Part shown: one piece after another, positions 52,589 to 62,313 of the stretch | Numbering within the stretch: the stretch's first letter is position 1 | How the letters are laid out: every line of letters starts with the position of its first letter | Assembly: GCF_004684345.1 (NCBI RefSeq) | Contig: NZ_CP038469.1 | Location: forward strand, 3,472,001-3,536,000 | Direction of reading: 5' to 3' | Origin: Citrobacter tructae | GTDB taxonomy: Bacteria; Pseudomonadota; Gammaproteobacteria; Enterobacterales; Enterobacteriaceae | Length of the DNA: 64,000 nucleotides | Made by a program: the position numbers and the translations under genes | The notes under the pieces: model-generated | Database searches by the model: none | Seen by the model: only the letters and a program-made list of their open reading frames with translations | Told to the model about the DNA's origin: nothing

Positions 52589-53599
52589 ATGAATTTTGAT
52601 TGTCATCAGTCTATCAAAGATACCATTGAGATCTTTGGTGCTCCAACGAATCAAAACCCGCAACTCAATATCGCTTGGGGGGTTGATCAGAATTTTATGT
52701 TTGGGGCGGCGGTCTCTATGTCGTCCGTCTTACTGCATAATCAAGATATCAACATTCATTTTCACCTTTTTACTGACTATATTGATTCAGATTATCAGCA
52801 AAGACTAGAGAAACTAGCAAAGCAGTTTGCTACGAATATAACTGTTTATGTGATGAATGCCGAAGGATTAAAGGTCCTGCCATGTGGAAATGCCTGGTCT
52901 TATGCAACCTATTTTAGATTCATTGCATTTGAGTATCTTAGTGAAAAGATTGACAATCTTCTGTATATTGATGCCGACGTAGTATGTAAAGGATCACTGA
53001 TTGAGCTAACAAAGATTCAGTTTGATCATCATGTTGCTGCAGTTATCCAGGATGTTGATGATAGTCGTTCATATGCGGTAACCCGACTTAACGTTCCTGA
53101 ATTTAATGAACAATATTTTAATGCTGGTGTCATTTTTGCAAATTTAAGAGAGTGGAAAGATCAACAATTTTTCGCCAAAGCATTTTCTATCCTGTTAGAT
53201 AAAACCAAGAAATTTGCGTTCCTTGATCAGGATGTTTTGAATATTATGTTTCTGGGTAAAACGATTTTTCTGCCTCGAATCTACGATGCAATATATGGTA
53301 TTAAACAAGAATTAAAGAGTAAAAATCTTTCGCGATATAAAGATTTTATCACGCAAGATACTATTCTTATTCATTATGTTGGCGTGACTAAACCCTGGAA
53401 TTCTTGGGCTAACTATCCTTCTGCACAATACTTTGTGGAGGCGTGGAAAGCGTCCCCTTGGGCGGATGTTCCATTGCTACCTGCCAGAACGCCAAAGCAG
53501 TATAAGAAGAAATCACGGCATGAAAGATTACAAGGGAAGTATTTCGCCTCGATAATCAGCTATATTGGTTATTTGCTGGAAAAGATAAAAAGTAAGTAA
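52589..53599 (+). CDS. WaaJ/WaaR-type GT8 outer-core glycosyltransferase
   Basis: A 336-residue GT8 enzyme clearly paralogous to the gene before it (N-I-A-W-G-V-D-Q-N-F; L-L-Y-I-D-A-D-V-V-C-K-G; H-Y-V-G-V-T-K-P-W-N-S-W). Length and position after the WaaI/O-type gene fit WaaJ/WaaR, the alpha-1,2-glucosyltransferase that adds the third outer-core hexose. The assignment is by order and family, and the exact sugar and linkage are inferred. AAAAAGGTGTAGTAC precedes the ATG. It is the last gene of the plus-strand set. Confidence 0.82.
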   Translation: MNFDCHQSIKDTIEIFGAPTNQNPQLNIAWGVDQNFMFGAAVSMSSVLLHNQDINIHFHLFTDYIDSDYQQRLEKLAKQFATNITVYVMNAEGLKVLPCGNAWSYATYFRFIAFEYLSEKIDNLLYIDADVVCKGSLIELTKIQFDHHVAAVIQDVDDSRSYAVTRLNVPEFNEQYFNAGVIFANLREWKDQQFFAKAFSILLDKTKKFAFLDQDVLNIMFLGKTIFLPRIYDAIYGIKQELKSKNLSRYKDFITQDTILIHYVGVTKPWNSWANYPSAQYFVEAWKASPWADVPLLPARTPKQYKKKSRHERLQGKYFASIISYIGYLLEKIKSK

Positions 53600-53625
53600 A
53601 AAAACTCCCGTCAGGGAGTTTTTTA
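53598..53625. terminator. Bidirectional terminator at the meeting point of the two waa gene sets
   Basis: AAAAAACTCCC-GTCA-GGGAGTTTTTT gives a G/C stem with A and T tracts on both sides, so it works in both directions. It separates the convergent WaaJ/R-type and GT8 genes. Confidence 0.92.
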
Positions 53626-54570
53626 TTAACGCAGTTTTGTCTTCAGATACTTCACATACCATTTGATAGAAGCGCAGTAATTTCTTCTTTTGGCTTCCTG
53701 GCGCGAGTACACCCGATAATCAGTAGGCCTCATACGTGGAGCATAGGAACGCATTTCTGTGTTCCGCCATGGCGTGAAATGGTGGTAGAAGAGGTAAAGT
53801 TGCTGCGAAAGTCCAGTATGTTCTTTATACCAGGGTTTCCTTCCACCGGTGAAATGGATAATGCGCGGCAGGATATCTTTTTGATAGAAGAAATTATCTT
53901 TTTGCTGATCGTTAAACCAGTTAAACAAAAAATTCCATCGGTTATCGATAAATGTAACGTTGCCATCCATTGCAATATTCAGGGCATCTTGATCAAAATA
54001 AGGTAAGGATTTACCCTGTTCAAATAGTACCGTATTCGCTTTGTTTTCAATGTCGAACTTGATCCAATTCGCAATGTTTATATATAAGAAACCGGCATTG
54101 AAATAATGATTAGTACTGAGACCCAAGCGCTTAGCATTTTTTATATCATGAATATCGAGTGAGTCGTGACTGACTGCGCAAATGACGTTGCTGATATCAA
54201 TTTGGTTAATATCATCGAGTTTATCAAAACATAGGGTGTCGGCATCTAAATAGATAAAGCGTTCTACTTTATCTTTCAGTAAGCGCGGTACGGCCAGACG
54301 CATATAGGTTGAGCGGTTCAGGTGTTTTATTGCAAAGTCATTGTTATATTTTTCAATTTCTTCCTTTTCGATATTGAAAACCTGAATTTTATCGCTGGTT
54401 GAACGCAGTTTATTGATTTCTTCTTCAGTAACGTCATAAACAAAAACGAAAAATGACAGGTTTTGCCCCGGGTTGTTCATTATGACAGACATAATGGACA
54501 CTGCTACATATTCCAGATAATTGGCATCTGTACAGTAAGCAATATTAATAACGTTATTTTTGTTGTCCAT
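53626..54570 (-). CDS. GT8 glycosyltransferase, additional LPS core enzyme
   Basis: A 314-residue GT8 protein with N-I-A-Y-C-T-D, the D-x-D in F-I-Y-L-D-A-D-T-L-C-F, F-D-Q-D-A-L-N-I-A and I-H-F-T-G-G-R-K-P-W. It is only distantly related to the two plus-strand GT8 genes; for example it has F-T-G-G-R where they have Y-V-G-V-T. It is rich in Asn, Lys and Ile and therefore AT-rich. Its start codon directly abuts the stop of waaQ. It probably adds a further outer-core or side-branch hexose. No named homologue is clear. Confidence 0.8.
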   Translation of the reverse strand: MDNKNNVINIAYCTDANYLEYVAVSIMSVIMNNPGQNLSFFVFVYDVTEEEINKLRSTSDKIQVFNIEKEEIEKYNNDFAIKHLNRSTYMRLAVPRLLKDKVERFIYLDADTLCFDKLDDINQIDISNVICAVSHDSLDIHDIKNAKRLGLSTNHYFNAGFLYINIANWIKFDIENKANTVLFEQGKSLPYFDQDALNIAMDGNVTFIDNRWNFLFNWFNDQQKDNFFYQKDILPRIIHFTGGRKPWYKEHTGLSQQLYLFYHHFTPWRNTEMRSYAPRMRPTDYRVYSRQEAKRRNYCASIKWYVKYLKTKLR

Positions 54571-55626
54571 TTATGCTTTCTCATTACCTTTAACATTGTC
54601 ACTATCATGAAGTACCGTATCGATAGCGTCAATCACAGCTTGTTCCGGTATCCATGTCAGGTATTTTTTAGATCTGTCGAGTTCATCTCTGGAAGGCATC
54701 GGGTGGTAATTTCCAGCCCAAATCAATATGGCTTTATCAGACCATGGCTTCCACTGTTGATAATTGGTGGCACCAAACAGACAGACCTGGGGGATTCCTA
54801 ATGCGGCAGCCATATGCATAGGCGCAGAATCAACACCAATGTAAAGCACAGCATGGTCAATCAACGCAGCCAACTGCAGGAAGGTCGTTTTACCTGCCAG
54901 CGTCAGGTCAGGGGAGGATTGACACAGCTCAGCAATGCGCTGAACCTGCTGCTGCTCACTGGATGCTGGTCCACAGGTAAGATAAACATGTAGACCACGC
55001 TGATGCAGGTGGTCTATCACATGGGCGAATTTGTCATCATCCCAGCATTTAAACGCTTGCCTTGCTGTGGGTTGAATAACAACATATTTTTGCGAAGGTA
55101 GTGCGGGCAGTTGGGATATTAAATGCTGATAGTCATCCTGACGATAACAAAGCGACATTTCTCTCTTTAGCTCAGCTTCACCAAAACCAATACCTTTTAA
55201 AATGGATAGATTTTGTTCAACAATATGTGTGCCCGTAAATGGTGTAACCCTTGAAAATAGGTTGTTCCATAGTTTCTTATCACGTTCAAATGCAATGGAA
55301 GGGCGTTGTAAGGACGCAATAAGTGCGCCGATCGGCCATTGTTCGGTTAAGTTAACGATAAGGTCATAGTGATTTTTTTTCAGCTGTTGGCGTACCGACA
55401 AGTAATTTTTTGCAGTTGCTAGCAGACCTTTCTTTTTCTCGATGAGATAAAAATTGTTGATATTTTTATTAGCCGCTAATATTGCTTTGGTATCTTTGTA
55501 AAGAAGCAGATCAATTTTAGCATTTGGATAGCGTGCCTGAATGCTGGCAATGACGGGAGTGATTAACAGCACGTCGCCATAAAATTTTAGCTTGCAAATA
55601 AGAACACTGCCGACTTTATCAAACAT
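54571..55626 (-). CDS. waaQ: WaaQ, heptosyltransferase III
   Basis: A 351-residue GT9 heptosyltransferase that adds the branch heptose III to heptose II. It matches E. coli WaaQ along its length: L-I-C-K-L-K-F-Y-G-D-V-L-L-I-T-P-V at the N-terminus, D-L-I-V-N-L-T, V-V-I-Q-P-T-A-R-Q-x-F-K-C-W-D, I-D-H-A-x-L-Y-I-G-V-D-S-A-P-M-H and W-A-G-N-Y. It is not in its usual place before waaG. It lies in the opposite operon between a GT2 gene and a GT8 gene, with 1-base and 0-base gaps. Confidence 0.92.
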   Translation of the reverse strand: MFDKVGSVLICKLKFYGDVLLITPVIASIQARYPNAKIDLLLYKDTKAILAANKNINNFYLIEKKKGLLATAKNYLSVRQQLKKNHYDLIVNLTEQWPIGALIASLQRPSIAFERDKKLWNNLFSRVTPFTGTHIVEQNLSILKGIGFGEAELKREMSLCYRQDDYQHLISQLPALPSQKYVVIQPTARQAFKCWDDDKFAHVIDHLHQRGLHVYLTCGPASSEQQQVQRIAELCQSSPDLTLAGKTTFLQLAALIDHAVLYIGVDSAPMHMAAALGIPQVCLFGATNYQQWKPWSDKAILIWAGNYHPMPSRDELDRSKKYLTWIPEQAVIDAIDTVLHDSDNVKGNEKA

Positions 55627-55627
55627 G

Positions 55628-56641
55628 TTAAAATCCCTTTCGAAGGAATAAGTTCTTGCAGGCAGTTACTATTTTATAGCGTAACTCAGAAATATAACGG
55701 TCAATATGCGGGTATTTCATTTTATAAACAACTTTTTTCTTGATAATTCGTGTGTCGCTACATTCCAGAGCGTTTTTAATATCATTTAACATACTGTCAT
55801 TATAGCGATAATAGCCTTTTTTCTTACGTAAAAGTTTGCGTCCTTCCAAAAAACAATTGACGATCATCAACGTAGCAACAGTACGCTTTGCGCTATTTTC
55901 ATTGATGTAATGGCACATTTTTCGCATGGCAAAGAAAATACTGTCAGCATCACTATCAATAATGTTCTCGGTAATGCTGTTATTATTTACTCGGTAGTAA
56001 TAGAGTTTATGCTCAATCTTTAAAATCTTTTGGCATTTAAAGTATTGAAAGGGGCAGAAAATCATATCTTCATATCGACGATGTTCTTCAAACCGATCGC
56101 TGCCAATAACGTCACGGTGGAAGATCTTTGTCATAAGATGCCATTGGCCGGCACGAAATGTTGGCAATAGAGGGGTGTAGTTGCCGTCTGCTAAAATTAT
56201 TTCATGCTGGACTACTGCAGTCTCCATATCAGAGATACCCTGATACAGATTGTTCATATCCCGGGTTAAATTGAATTCGACAATGTCATATTTTTCGTCC
56301 CTTAACTTCGGGAGGAGAATAGAGAAATAATCCTGACAGACAATATCGTCACTGTCGATAAAACCAATATACTTTCCTGTCGCATGGGCAAGCCCAACGT
56401 TGCGGGTAATTGCAACGCCCTGGTTTTTTTGGCTAATATATTTAATATTGCTGCAATTGTTATCATGATAAAACGAATTAATACGTTCTTCAGTTAAATC
56501 TGTTGAGCCATCATTAACGATTACTACCTCAACTTCTTCAGTGATACTCTGATGCATAGATGCCAGTGTACCCGTAATGAACTCAGCATTATTGTATACA
56601 GGTATAATAATGCTCAGTAAATAACCTGAAGCGTTAGTCAT
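55628..56641 (-). CDS. GT2-family glycosyltransferase of the LPS core locus
   Basis: A 337-residue protein with the GT2 fold at its N-terminus (L-S-I-I-I-P-V-Y-N-N; V-V-I-V-N-D-G-S-T-D; A-R-N-type turn I-T-R-N-V-G-L; F-I-D-S-D-D-I-V with the D-x-D). The C-terminal half is specific and lysine-rich. Its start overlaps the end of waaL by 8 bases. It lies where E. coli and Salmonella have waaU/waaK. It may add the terminal core sugar to which O-antigen is ligated, but the donor and acceptor are unknown. Confidence 0.82.
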   Translation of the reverse strand: MTNASGYLLSIIIPVYNNAEFITGTLASMHQSITEEVEVVIVNDGSTDLTEERINSFYHDNNCSNIKYISQKNQGVAITRNVGLAHATGKYIGFIDSDDIVCQDYFSILLPKLRDEKYDIVEFNLTRDMNNLYQGISDMETAVVQHEIILADGNYTPLLPTFRAGQWHLMTKIFHRDVIGSDRFEEHRRYEDMIFCPFQYFKCQKILKIEHKLYYYRVNNNSITENIIDSDADSIFFAMRKMCHYINENSAKRTVATLMIVNCFLEGRKLLRKKKGYYRYNDSMLNDIKNALECSDTRIIKKKVVYKMKYPHIDRYISELRYKIVTACKNLFLRKGF

Positions 56642-57917
56642 GGCATCTTTCTCTCGTTGTGCGTGGTACCAGCATTGCCGCTACGCATAATGCCAGCACG
56701 CTGCTCAAGGCTTCACCTTTAGCATATAATAATAAATCACTCAGGCCATAGATAGTGATAGCGCCTGAGATAACGAACAATAGAGGGCTACGTTGCCAAT
56801 AAGCTCTTAAAAACATAGCACTATAGAGCAAGAGTAGCACAACAACCCCTGGGATGCCTTTCAGCGAAAAGGTATCAATGATTTCATTATGCAGATGGAC
56901 GTCAATAAATATAAGCACTCCTTGCAACGAGGTGTCTTGCACAGCAAGCTGCTGGATTGCTTCACCCCGTAGTTCAAGTGGCTGCCCCCAAAGATGTTCT
57001 TTCCCTGCCTCAATGCCTGCTCGTTGCATCGCAAGTCGTGCGCCAATAGAGGTATTGCTATTGCTCTGATTATAAGAGTGCAAATCGACCAAAAAATGCT
57101 GATAGCGATTTTCGATAACTGATTTTAAGGGGATCGCGGCAATCCCTACCAGTATTACGAAAGCCAAAAGCGCCCTTAATAACACGGCGCGATTATGACG
57201 ATAGTGCATCACAAATAGTCCAATACTGAGAAGCGGATAAACCAGAATAGCTGCTCGGGTTTGTGTGGTGATGATGACTGCCAGCGATATCAAAAAATGT
57301 AATAGATAGAGCGAAACGGTGTGTTTTAGCGTCAGGTTAGTAATGGCTTGTGATGCTAATAATGCAATGAGTGTCAGGGCGTAAGCTGTACCGGTTTGGT
57401 GTTCAAAACCGAGCGCCACACGGTAGGCAATGGGATCCGGTGCTCCGGCTAGCTGATAGCCAGCGAAGAGATAGAGACCAATTGCCGTAATAATAACCCA
57501 GATGCTGGTGAGACGGGTTTTAGTTGCGCAGGGGGCGCGAGAAGTTAACGCAGTGAGAACCAGCGCGGCAAAAATCATCACTTTGCCACCGTTTTGATAC
57601 GAACGGTAGGCGCCGGTAAAGGCAGAACCGGGTTGTTTAAATATTTCTACCCAAATAATCTGGAGTAAACCGAAGAGCAGTAACATACAAGGCAAAACTA
57701 GATTTTGTTTGTTGCTGCATACATGCTTTATATTTTTGCCAATCAGCGGCAGAGACAGAGCTGCACATGCAATAAATACTTTCAGCGCTTCATCTGGATT
57801 GACGAGTACCATTGCAAGGGTGACAAGGAGTCCTGTGTAAAATAACTGATATATAAAATCATATGGACTATTTTTTGTATTATCGATAAAGCGAGAAAAC
57901 ATGTTTTGGCGAAGCAT
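56634..57917 (-). CDS. waaL: WaaL, O-antigen ligase
   Basis: The 427-residue protein has 11-12 hydrophobic segments and a large periplasmic loop (about 245-345) with the Wzy_C/WaaL signature around L-H-N-E-I-I-D-T-F-S-L-K-G, which contains the conserved histidine and an R-x-x-x-L-type region. It transfers O-antigen or colanic-type polymer from undecaprenyl phosphate to the lipid A-core. As usual for this family it is the least conserved protein in the locus. It lies next to waaC, 16 bases downstream. Confidence 0.9.
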   Translation of the reverse strand: MLRQNMFSRFIDNTKNSPYDFIYQLFYTGLLVTLAMVLVNPDEALKVFIACAALSLPLIGKNIKHVCSNKQNLVLPCMLLLFGLLQIIWVEIFKQPGSAFTGAYRSYQNGGKVMIFAALVLTALTSRAPCATKTRLTSIWVIITAIGLYLFAGYQLAGAPDPIAYRVALGFEHQTGTAYALTLIALLASQAITNLTLKHTVSLYLLHFLISLAVIITTQTRAAILVYPLLSIGLFVMHYRHNRAVLLRALLAFVILVGIAAIPLKSVIENRYQHFLVDLHSYNQSNSNTSIGARLAMQRAGIEAGKEHLWGQPLELRGEAIQQLAVQDTSLQGVLIFIDVHLHNEIIDTFSLKGIPGVVVLLLLYSAMFLRAYWQRSPLLFVISGAITIYGLSDLLLYAKGEALSSVLALCVAAMLVPRTTRERCHD

Positions 57918-57933
57918 GGTTCATCTCTTAAAG

Positions 57934-58902
57934 TTAAAGCAAATTATTATCAAGCAATGATGCGTTGATGGTGCTGGCATCCAGATCCTGCAACTTCCCG
58001 GAATGGCTCTGCTGCGTGTATTGATTCTTCCCATACCCACCAATCAGCCCTGGGTCCGTTGGACCATACAACGTAATATTGGGGCGATCCAGTGCGGCAG
58101 TTAAGTGGCTGAGCCCTGTATCAACCGACACGACAAATTTTGCCCCCGCCAGTACACCGGCAACTTCTTCCAGACTCATCCGTGGCAGGACATCAACGTA
58201 GGAAAAGCCCTCTGCTAGCCTTTTGGCGCGTGCTTCTTCATGAGCGGCGCCCCAAGGCAGTTTAATACGTATGCCTGCATTATTTAACAGGCCAATCAGC
58301 TTCCGCCAGTTGGCTTCCGGCCAATGTTTATCGTCACGGGTTGTCGCGTGTAAAAATACCGCATATTGGCCTGCATCAGCATTAAGATCGTTCAAGAAAT
58401 GCTGCGCGATAGCATAATCACCCTGCGACTGCGGTTTGGCATATCCCAGACTTTTCGCGAATAACTCCCGCGTACGTTCAACGGCATGCTGCTGTTTAGC
58501 AATGTGATGCTTACGGTTATAAAACAGGCTTGCCAGCGGCTCGCGGGCCGTGCTCCAGTCCATACCATGCTTGATGCCACGTGCGTGACGAGTGACCAGA
58601 GCTGCGCTTTTAACCAGACCCTGCGCATCAATTACCACGTCATACTGCTGTGAACGAACCGCATCACGAAAGGCTTTACGCTCGGCTTTAATCGGTGCGG
58701 AAAACCAGGCTTTACGCCAGCGGCGAATCGCGACTGGGATAACCCGATCAACGGCTGAATGCCAGGAGGGAATTTGAGAGAACCCTTCTTCCACCACCCA
58801 GTCAAACTGAATATCTGGAATCGCCAGCTGCGCATCAGTTAGCGCGGGTAACGTATGCAGTACATCGCCCATTGACGATGTTTTAACGATCAGAACCCGC
58901 AT
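57934..58902 (-). CDS. waaC: WaaC, ADP-heptose:LPS heptosyltransferase I
   Basis: A 322-residue GT9 enzyme that adds the first heptose to Kdo2-lipid A. The N-terminal M-R-V-L-I-V-K-T-S-S-M-G-D-V-L-H-T-L-P-A and the acceptor/donor region F-V-V-S-V-D-T-G-L-S-H-L-T-A-A-L are intact. Length matches E. coli WaaC (319). It starts 3 bases after waaF ends in the hldD-waaF-waaC operon. Confidence 0.97.
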   Translation of the reverse strand: MRVLIVKTSSMGDVLHTLPALTDAQLAIPDIQFDWVVEEGFSQIPSWHSAVDRVIPVAIRRWRKAWFSAPIKAERKAFRDAVRSQQYDVVIDAQGLVKSAALVTRHARGIKHGMDWSTAREPLASLFYNRKHHIAKQQHAVERTRELFAKSLGYAKPQSQGDYAIAQHFLNDLNADAGQYAVFLHATTRDDKHWPEANWRKLIGLLNNAGIRIKLPWGAAHEEARAKRLAEGFSYVDVLPRMSLEEVAGVLAGAKFVVSVDTGLSHLTAALDRPNITLYGPTDPGLIGGYGKNQYTQQSHSGKLQDLDASTINASLLDNNLL

Positions 58903-58905
58903 CCG

Positions 58906-59952
58906 TCAGGCTTCCTCTTGTAACAACAGGTCATTGAGTTCATCCAGTACGCGCTGGGGGGAGATGTCGATCAGGCTCTGGTGATAGCCTTCTGCCGCAT
59001 CGCCCTTGCGCACTTTGTGATAACCCGTAATCAGACGAATGACTCGAGCCTTGTGCGACAACGGCGGGGTAAAATCCGGGCTGCTGGGGCCATATAAAGC
59101 GACCAGCGGACGGTTTAGCGCGGCGGCCACGTGCATTAATCCAGAGTCGTTGCTGACTACCGCTTTGCAGGCGGCGAGAAGAATAACCGCCTGCTCCAGC
59201 TGCGTTTCGCCCGCCAGATTACGGCACCAGGCTTGCTGCTCAACGCTTAGCGTTGCCAGGATCTCATTTCCGGCTTCATGATCTTTAGCCGAACCAAACA
59301 GTACAATCTGATGACCTTCGTCGATCAGCTGTTTTGCCAGTTCGGCATAGTGGTAATGCGGCCAGCGTTTCGCTGGGCCAAATTCTGCCCCAGGACAAAA
59401 ACCGATGATCGGACGTTCAGCTGAGAGCGAGAACTGACTACAGGTCAGTGATTTTTCACCTTCACTGACCTGCAGTTGTGGCCATAACAGTGGCTGCGGT
59501 AAATCTTTCGCTGAAAGCATCACACCTTTATCGTAAGCCAGTGCCACGTAGCGCTCGACCATCAGCGGCCAGGCGTCTTTATCCAGCACGCGAGCATCAT
59601 TAAGCAGGCCGTAGCGCATCTCGCCGCGCCATCCAGTTCGATGGGGAATACCCGCAAAGAACGGTACCAGCGCTGACTTGAATGAGTTAGGTAGCACATA
59701 AGCGCGGTCGTAGCGTTTATCACGCAGGCTGTGGCCCAGTTTACGGCGTTCGCCGATTTCCAGCGCACCGTGTCCCAGCGGCATGGCGATGGCTTCGTTG
59801 ACTTCAGGCATGCGCGAGAGCAGCGGACGGCACCATGCCGGTGCCATCACATCAATTATTGCCTGGGGAAAGCGCGCCTTGAGCGTGCGATAGAGACTTT
59901 GCGACATCATCATGTCGCCCACCCAGGACGGGCCAACCACCAGTATCTTCAT
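58906..59952 (-). CDS. waaF: WaaF, ADP-heptose:LPS heptosyltransferase II
   Basis: A 348-residue GT9 enzyme, the same length as E. coli WaaF, that adds heptose II to heptose I. Signature regions are I-L-V-V-G-P-S-W-V-G-D-M-M-M-S-Q-S, G-F-C-P-G-A-E-F-G-P-A-K-R-W-P and V-S-N-D-S-G-L-M-H-V-A-A. It follows hldD by 8 bases and precedes waaC by 3. Confidence 0.98.
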   Translation of the reverse strand: MKILVVGPSWVGDMMMSQSLYRTLKARFPQAIIDVMAPAWCRPLLSRMPEVNEAIAMPLGHGALEIGERRKLGHSLRDKRYDRAYVLPNSFKSALVPFFAGIPHRTGWRGEMRYGLLNDARVLDKDAWPLMVERYVALAYDKGVMLSAKDLPQPLLWPQLQVSEGEKSLTCSQFSLSAERPIIGFCPGAEFGPAKRWPHYHYAELAKQLIDEGHQIVLFGSAKDHEAGNEILATLSVEQQAWCRNLAGETQLEQAVILLAACKAVVSNDSGLMHVAAALNRPLVALYGPSSPDFTPPLSHKARVIRLITGYHKVRKGDAAEGYHQSLIDISPQRVLDELNDLLLQEEA

Positions 59953-59960
59953 GTTTCTTC

Positions 59961-60893
59961 TTACGCGTCGCGGTTCAGCCAGGCCATATATTCCGTTACG
60001 CCTTCGGCAACGGTCTTAAACGGTTTGTCGTAGCCCGCTGCGCGCAGGTTAGTCAGATCCGCCTGAGTAAACGCCTGATAGCGGCCTTTCAGTTTTTCCG
60101 GGAACGGGATGTACTCAATGCTGCCTTTTTTATGATACGCAAGCGTTGCATCGGCAACGGCCTGGAAAGATTCCGCGCGACCGGTACCGAGGTTAAAGAT
60201 GCCGGATACGCCGTTTTCCAGGAACCACAGATTTACCGCAGCGACATCGCCAACATAAACGAAATCACGTTTGAAGTTTTCACTGCCTTCAAACAGCTTC
60301 GGTGTTTCGCCATTGTTGAGCTGGGTGTTGAGGTGGAAAGCGACGCTCGCCATGCTGCCTTTGTGGCCTTCACGCGGTCCGTAGACGTTGAAATAGCGGA
60401 AGCCAACAATCTGTGAATTGGCTTCAGGCATGATTTGACGAACGTATTCGTCAAACAGGAATTTTGAGTAGCCGTAAACGTTCAGCGGTTTCTCATATTC
60501 ACGGGATTCGATGAAATCAGAAGTACGACCGCCGTAAGTGGCTGCAGAAGAGGCGTACAGGAACGGAATTTCGCGCTCCAGACAGTAGTGCAGCAGCTCT
60601 TTGGAGTATTGATAGTTATTGTCCATCATATACTTGCCATCCCACTCGGTGGTGGAAGAGCATGCGCCTTCGTGGAAAATCGCCTCGATGTCGCCGAATT
60701 CTTCACCGGCCATAATCTGGATCAGGAAGTCTTCCTTGTCCATGTAGTCAGCAATATTCAGATCCACCAGGTTGACAAACTTGGTGCCGTCTTTCAGGTT
60801 GTCCACCACCAGAATATCGGTGATGCCTTTATCATTCAGGGCTTTAACGATGTTGCTGCCGATAAAGCCCGCGCCGCCGGTAACGATGATCAT
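59961..60893 (-). CDS. hldD: HldD (RfaD), ADP-L-glycero-D-manno-heptose 6-epimerase
   Basis: A 310-residue short-chain dehydrogenase/reductase that makes ADP-L,D-heptose, the donor for WaaC and WaaF. The NADP loop G-G-A-G-F-I-G-S-N is at residues 6-14, and the catalytic Y-G-Y-S-K is near 140. It is the first gene of the minus-strand core operon hldD-waaF-waaC-waaL-GT2-waaQ-GT8. It is divergent from kbl. Confidence 0.98.
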   Translation of the reverse strand: MIIVTGGAGFIGSNIVKALNDKGITDILVVDNLKDGTKFVNLVDLNIADYMDKEDFLIQIMAGEEFGDIEAIFHEGACSSTTEWDGKYMMDNNYQYSKELLHYCLEREIPFLYASSAATYGGRTSDFIESREYEKPLNVYGYSKFLFDEYVRQIMPEANSQIVGFRYFNVYGPREGHKGSMASVAFHLNTQLNNGETPKLFEGSENFKRDFVYVGDVAAVNLWFLENGVSGIFNLGTGRAESFQAVADATLAYHKKGSIEYIPFPEKLKGRYQAFTQADLTNLRAAGYDKPFKTVAEGVTEYMAWLNRDA

Positions 60894-61107
60894 AAATGTA
60901 ACCTTCGAATTATGGAGTCAGAGACAATCTCAGACACGAATACTTCTATCATATCACTACATGGCCCTGGCTTCAGCCATTCACCGATAAGCCGTGCGGG
61001 TACACGTGATTTATGCTTCATTTTGAAGAAGTGGTGATGCGTCATCTCGTATCAATGTATAGCTTTGGGTAATATGTGCTGAAATTTGCCCAGTCTGGAG
61101 AATTGCA

Positions 61108-62304
61108 ATGCGTGGGAATTTTTACAAGCAGTTAACGAGCGATCTGGAAACCGCACGTGCGGAAGGGTTGTTTAAAGAAGAGCGCATTATTACGTCTGCG
61201 CAGCAGGCGGATATTACCGTGGCAGATGGAAGCCACGTTATTAACTTTTGTGCGAACAACTATCTGGGACTGGCTAACCACCCGGAACTGATTGCGGCGG
61301 CAAAAGCGGGCATGGATTCTCACGGGTTTGGTATGGCTTCGGTGCGCTTTATCTGCGGCACCCAGGACAGCCATAAGCAACTGGAGCAAAAACTGGCAGC
61401 GTTCCTCGGTATGGAAGATGCCATCCTTTACTCTTCCTGCTTTGACGCCAACGGCGGCCTGTTCGAAACGCTGCTGGGCGCAGAGGATGCGATTATCTCT
61501 GATGCCCTGAACCACGCCTCTATCATCGACGGCGTTCGTCTGTGTAAAGCGAAGCGTTTCCGCTACGCCAACAACGATATGCAGGAGCTGGAAGCGCGCC
61601 TGAAAGAAGCCCGTGAAGCGGGTGCCCGCCACGTGCTGATCGCCACCGATGGCGTGTTCTCGATGGATGGCGTGATCGCCAACCTGAAAGGCGTGTGCGA
61701 TCTGGCAGACAAATATGATGCGCTGGTGATGGTTGATGATTCCCACGCGGTCGGTTTTGTCGGCGAAAACGGTCGTGGTTCTCATGAATACTGTGAAGTA
61801 ATGGGTCGTGTTGACATCATTACCGGTACGCTGGGTAAAGCGCTGGGCGGCGCGTCAGGTGGCTACACTGCGGCGCGTAAGGAAGTCGTGGAATGGCTGC
61901 GTCAGCGTTCCCGCCCGTACCTGTTCTCCAACTCACTGGCCCCGGCGATTGTTGCTGCGTCCATTAAAGTGCTGGAGATGGTTGAATCCGGGGCTGAGCT
62001 GCGTGACCGCCTGTGGGCAAACGCACGTCAGTTTCGTGAGCAAATGTCTGCCGCTGGCTTTACGCTGGCCGGTGCCGATCACGCGATTATCCCGGTGATG
62101 TTGGGTGATGCGGTGATCGCGCAGGACTTTGCCCGTGAACTGCAAAAAGAAGGGATTTACGTTACCGGGTTCTTCTATCCGGTGGTTCCGAAAGGTCAGG
62201 CGCGTATCCGTACCCAGATGTCTGCGGCGCATACCCCTGAGCAGATTACGCGTGCTGTTGACGCGTTCACACGCATAGGTAAACAACTGGGCGTTATTGC
62301 CTGA
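61108..62304 (+). CDS. kbl: Kbl, 2-amino-3-ketobutyrate CoA ligase (glycine C-acetyltransferase)
   Basis: A 398-residue PLP enzyme that cleaves 2-amino-3-ketobutyrate with CoA to glycine and acetyl-CoA. The PLP lysine is in G-T-L-G-K-A-L-G-G, the aspartate in D-D-S-H-A-V-G-F. Its substrate is the product of threonine dehydrogenase, encoded 9 bases downstream. GGAG precedes the ATG. Sequence and length are as in E. coli. Confidence 0.98.
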   Translation: MRGNFYKQLTSDLETARAEGLFKEERIITSAQQADITVADGSHVINFCANNYLGLANHPELIAAAKAGMDSHGFGMASVRFICGTQDSHKQLEQKLAAFLGMEDAILYSSCFDANGGLFETLLGAEDAIISDALNHASIIDGVRLCKAKRFRYANNDMQELEARLKEAREAGARHVLIATDGVFSMDGVIANLKGVCDLADKYDALVMVDDSHAVGFVGENGRGSHEYCEVMGRVDIITGTLGKALGGASGGYTAARKEVVEWLRQRSRPYLFSNSLAPAIVAASIKVLEMVESGAELRDRLWANARQFREQMSAAGFTLAGADHAIIPVMLGDAVIAQDFARELQKEGIYVTGFFYPVVPKGQARIRTQMSAAHTPEQITRAVDAFTRIGKQLGVIA

Positions 62305-62313
62305 GGATGTGAA

